A DNA stretch of 64,000 nucleotides from Cellulomonas flavigena DSM 20109 (lineage in GTDB: Bacteria > Actinomycetota > Actinomycetes > Actinomycetales > Cellulomonadaceae). The notes beneath the pieces are model-generated. The model was not told where the DNA came from and did not search any database. It saw nothing but the letters and a program-made list of their open reading frames with translations. Shown here piece by piece: positions 62,019 through 64,000 of the stretch (its first letter is position 1; each line of letters starts with the position of its first letter). The stretch is from positions 1,550,001-1,614,000 of the forward strand of contig NC_014151.1 of the NCBI RefSeq assembly GCF_000092865.1. Reading direction: 5' to 3'. Both the position numbers and the translations under genes were made by a program.

Positions 62019-62024
62019 ACCGTA
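62019..62024 (-). promoter_or_regulatory. Leaderless-type minus-10 hexamer (S66 peptidase)
   Basis: TACGGT, an exact TANNNT on the minus strand, six bases before ATG 62012. Confidence 0.5.
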
Positions 62025-62073
62025 CCCGTGTCACCCGGGACGATCCGGCGGCCCGCGCACGCCTCACGTACGC

Positions 62074-62079
62074 GACGAT
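62074..62079 (+). promoter_or_regulatory. Leaderless-type minus-10 hexamer (phosphoribosyltransferase)
   Basis: GACGAT, six bases before ATG 62086; no Shine-Dalgarno in the gap. Confidence 0.4.
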
Positions 62080-62085
62080 GTCCCC

Positions 62086-62598
62086 ATGACGACGACGGAG
62101 GCCGGGCCTGGCCAGGAGCTGCCGAGCGACCGCGAGGTCCTGGACTGGGAGACGTTCGGTGCGGCCGCGCGCGAGATCGCGCAGCGCGTCGTCGACTCGG
62201 GCTTCGCGCCCGACGTGGTCGTGTCGATCGCGCGCGGCGGTCTGCCCGCGGGCGGTGCCGTGGCGTACGCGTTGGGCACCAAGGCGGTCGGCACGATGAA
62301 CGTCGAGTTCTACACCGGCGTCGACAGCACGCTGCCCGAGCCGCTGCTGCTGCCGCCGCTGCTCGACACCGACGCGATGGCGGACCTGCGCGCGCTCGTG
62401 GTGGACGACGTGGCCGACTCCGGCGAGACGCTCGCGCTCGTCCAGCGACTGCTGTCCACGCACTGCCGCGAGGTGCGCACGGCCGTGCTCTACGCCAAGC
62501 CGCGCTCGGTGGTCGACCCGGACTACGTGTGGCGGCGGACCGACCGCTGGATCACCTTCCCGTGGTCGGCGCTGCCCCCGGTGCAGCCGCAGCGCTGA
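62086..62598 (+). CDS. Phosphoribosyltransferase (xanthine/guanine-type)
   Basis: A 170-residue type I PRTase with the PRPP-binding motif ALVVDDVADSGETLALV near residue 104 and the early VVSIARGGLPAGGAVAYALG. It resembles actinobacterial Gpt-like enzymes that join PRPP to a purine base. The tail WRRTDRWITFPWSALPPV is a family trait. Its last 47 bases overlap the convergent HAD phosphatase gene tail-to-tail. Confidence 0.87.
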   Translation: MTTTEAGPGQELPSDREVLDWETFGAAAREIAQRVVDSGFAPDVVVSIARGGLPAGGAVAYALGTKAVGTMNVEFYTGVDSTLPEPLLLPPLLDTDAMADLRALVVDDVADSGETLALVQRLLSTHCREVRTAVLYAKPRSVVDPDYVWRRTDRWITFPWSALPPVQPQR

Positions 62599-63247
62599 GC
62601 GCCGCGAGGACACCCGCCGCGAGGTCCGCGACCTCCGCGACCACACCGACGACGCCCGCCGCCGTCAGCTCGCCGGGCTGCGCGTAGCCCCACGCGACAC
62701 CCAGGCAGTCGACGCCGTGCGCCCGCGCGCCGTGCGCGTCGTGCTCGCGGTCCCCGACCATGAGCACCTGCCCCGCCGGGCGCAGGGCGTCGAGCGCGGC
62801 TCCGACGACGGTCGCCTTGGTCGACGGCACGTGGTCGAGCGGCGCGCCGAAGACGCCCTCGACGAACGGCGCGAGGCCGAACTGCTCGCAGATCGGGCCG
62901 GCGAACACCTCGGGCTTGCTGGTGGCCACGGCGAGCCGGACGCCGGCGTCGCGCAGCACGGCGAGCTGGTCCGGGATCCCGGGGTAGACGGTGTTCTCCC
63001 ACATGCCCGTCTCGCGGAAGTACCCGCGGTACGCGGCCACCGCGTCGGGCACGCGCTCGGGGGCCACGCCGAACAGCGCGAACGACTCGACGAGCGGCGG
63101 TCCGACGAAGCGCCGCAGCGCCGCCGCGTCCGGAACCGGCAGGCCGAGGGTGCCGAAGGCGACGCGGGCGCTCGCGGCGATGCCGGGGTACGAGTCGGTG
63201 AGGGTGCCGTCGAGGTCGAGCAGGACGAGGGGCGCGGGGCCCGTCAT
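62552..63247 (-). CDS. HAD phosphatase, phosphoglycolate-phosphatase-like, copy 1
   Basis: A 231-residue HAD-superfamily hydrolase: motif I VLLDLDGTLTDSYPGI, motif II Thr/Ser in VATSKP, motif III Lys in STKATVVG, motif IV MVGDREHDAHGARAHG. Subfamily IA with a helical cap, like phosphoglycolate phosphatase or pyrophosphatase PpaX. ATG 63247 overlaps the stop of a related gene (ATGA). The C-terminal Ala/Pro tail runs into the phosphoribosyltransferase gene. Confidence 0.88.
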   Translation of the reverse strand: MTGPAPLVLLDLDGTLTDSYPGIAASARVAFGTLGLPVPDAAALRRFVGPPLVESFALFGVAPERVPDAVAAYRGYFRETGMWENTVYPGIPDQLAVLRDAGVRLAVATSKPEVFAGPICEQFGLAPFVEGVFGAPLDHVPSTKATVVGAALDALRPAGQVLMVGDREHDAHGARAHGVDCLGVAWGYAQPGELTAAGVVGVVAEVADLAAGVLAALSAAAAPGAAPTTGR

Positions 63248-63930
63248 CGTGCCACCGGCCCGACGTGCGCCAGCACTGCGGCGGGCACGTCGGCGGGGGA
63301 GTCCAGCAGCTCCACGGCACCCGCCGCGCGCAGCTCGTCGGCGCCGCCGTAGCCCCACAGCGCCCCGAGGCAGGGCAGGCCGTGCTCCGCGGCGCCGTGG
63401 ACGTCGTGCTCGCGGTCGCCGAGCATGACGGCGCGCACGTCCGCACCGTCGACGGCGCTGTGCACCCAGGCCAGGGCGCGCCCGATGATGTCGCCCTTGC
63501 TCTCCGACTCGTCGTCGGGGGCGCCGACCACGTGGTCCAGGAGCGGGGTCAGGCCGACCTCGTCGCAGATCGGAGCGGCCCAGCGCAGCGGCTTGGCGGT
63601 GGCGACGACGAGCAGCACGCCCGCCTCCCGCAGGGTCGCGAGCGCCGCGGGCACGCCGTCGAAGACCCGGGTGTCCCACACACCGGCGCCGGAGAAGTGC
63701 GCGCCGTAGGCGGCGACGGCGGCGTCGAGCTGCTCCGCGCCGACGCCGTGCGTCGTGAACGACCACTGGATCGGCGGGCCGGCGAACGAGCGCATGACGG
63801 CGTCCGTGGGGGCCGGCAGTCCGACGTGCGCGTACGCGGCGCTCACCGAGGCGACGATGCCGGGTGCCGAGTCCATGAGGGTGCCGTCGAGGTCGAGGAG
63901 GGCCACGGGGCGGGTGGGGAGCGGGGGCAT
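63244..63930 (-). CDS. HAD phosphatase, phosphoglycolate-phosphatase-like, copy 2
   Basis: A 228-residue paralogue of the next gene with the same motif set: ALLDLDGTLMDSAPGI, VVATAKP, ESKGDIIG and MLGDREHDVHGAAEHG; both end with a GYG/GYA-containing segment and a L-A-A helix. The two are translationally coupled and look like an old tandem duplication with divergence (less alike than the DUF418 pair). The substrate is unknown. ATG 63930 has GACCAT six bases upstream. Confidence 0.88.
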   Translation of the reverse strand: MPPLPTRPVALLDLDGTLMDSAPGIVASVSAAYAHVGLPAPTDAVMRSFAGPPIQWSFTTHGVGAEQLDAAVAAYGAHFSGAGVWDTRVFDGVPAALATLREAGVLLVVATAKPLRWAAPICDEVGLTPLLDHVVGAPDDESESKGDIIGRALAWVHSAVDGADVRAVMLGDREHDVHGAAEHGLPCLGALWGYGGADELRAAGAVELLDSPADVPAAVLAHVGPVAR

Positions 63931-63936
63931 GGCCCG

Positions 63937-63942
63937 ATGGTC
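63937..63942 (-). promoter_or_regulatory. Leaderless-type minus-10 hexamer (HAD copy 2)
   Basis: GACCAT on the minus strand, six bases before ATG 63930. Confidence 0.4.
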
Positions 63943-64000
63943 TCCCGCGGCGCGGGCTCCGGGCCAATCGCGGGTGCACCGCACCAACGCCTCTTGACCG

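Overview
The window is about 64 kb of very GC-rich chromosomal DNA with densely packed genes, many GTG starts and frequent ATGA/GTGA overlaps. The content points to an actinobacterium of the Cellulomonas type (Micrococcales): a secreted esterase with a family 2 cellulose-binding module and a Pro/Thr linker, coenzyme F420-related genes with only a stand-alone cofE, a baeRF (Rv2629-like) protein, a CGNR regulator and DUF3105/DUF305 proteins. The genus is an inference. I see no tRNA, rRNA, CRISPR array, insertion sequence or prophage, and no stretch over 300 bases without a gene.

Layout. 1-4.6 kb: end of clpX, chorismate mutase, a baeRF protein, and an acyl-CoA synthetase coupled to a small unknown gene. 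4.6-7.0 kb: a polar amino-acid ABC importer. 7.1-11.2 kb: valS and a DUF3105/DUF305 pair. 11.2-17.7 kb: CGNR regulator, EamA exporter, a membrane-protein/XRE pair behind two strong palindromic operators, an MDR oxidoreductase, a uridine-kinase-like protein, an F420-type oxidoreductase coupled to cofE, and a PIN-like protein. 17.7-21.7 kb: a recent tandem duplication of a DUF418 membrane protein, a HhH-GPD glycosylase and a methyltransferase. 21.8-28.7 kb: a type VII secretion (T7SSb/EssC-like) locus with two small helical proteins, a frameshifted effector-like gene and two related unknown proteins. 28.9-35.3 kb: a giant LacI-type sensor/PAS/GGDEF/EAL protein and an ABC importer best matched to the proposed F420-0 transporter. 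35.5-36.9 kb: the CBM2 esterase. 37.1-47.3 kb: a divergent MocR-type regulator and a reductive pyrimidine degradation cluster with its own ABC importer. 47.5-52.0 kb: a short-chain dehydrogenase and a heterodimeric ABC exporter. 52.0-60.0 kb: a tightly coupled run joining NAD salvage (pnuC-nadR) to a MoxR ATPase, an unknown protein, a metallopeptidase-like/vWA protein, a helical protein and a PaaK-like adenylate-forming enzyme. 60-64 kb: FNT channel, LD-carboxypeptidase, a phosphoribosyltransferase and two tandem HAD phosphatases.

How it fits together. Three loci converge on cofactor F420: cofE (adds the glutamate tail), the putative F420-0 importer, and LLM-class oxidoreductases, one of which lies inside the pyrimidine cluster where a dihydropyrimidine dehydrogenase would be expected. 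This suggests salvage of F420-0 from neighbours and possible use of a deazaflavin- or flavin-dependent enzyme for the first reductive step. The most system-like regions that I cannot match to a standard pathway are the NAD-salvage/MoxR/vWA/ligase run and the small T7SS locus with its frameshifted, compositionally atypical effector region. At least ten genes show a minus-10-like hexamer exactly six bases before the start codon, which points to leaderless transcripts.
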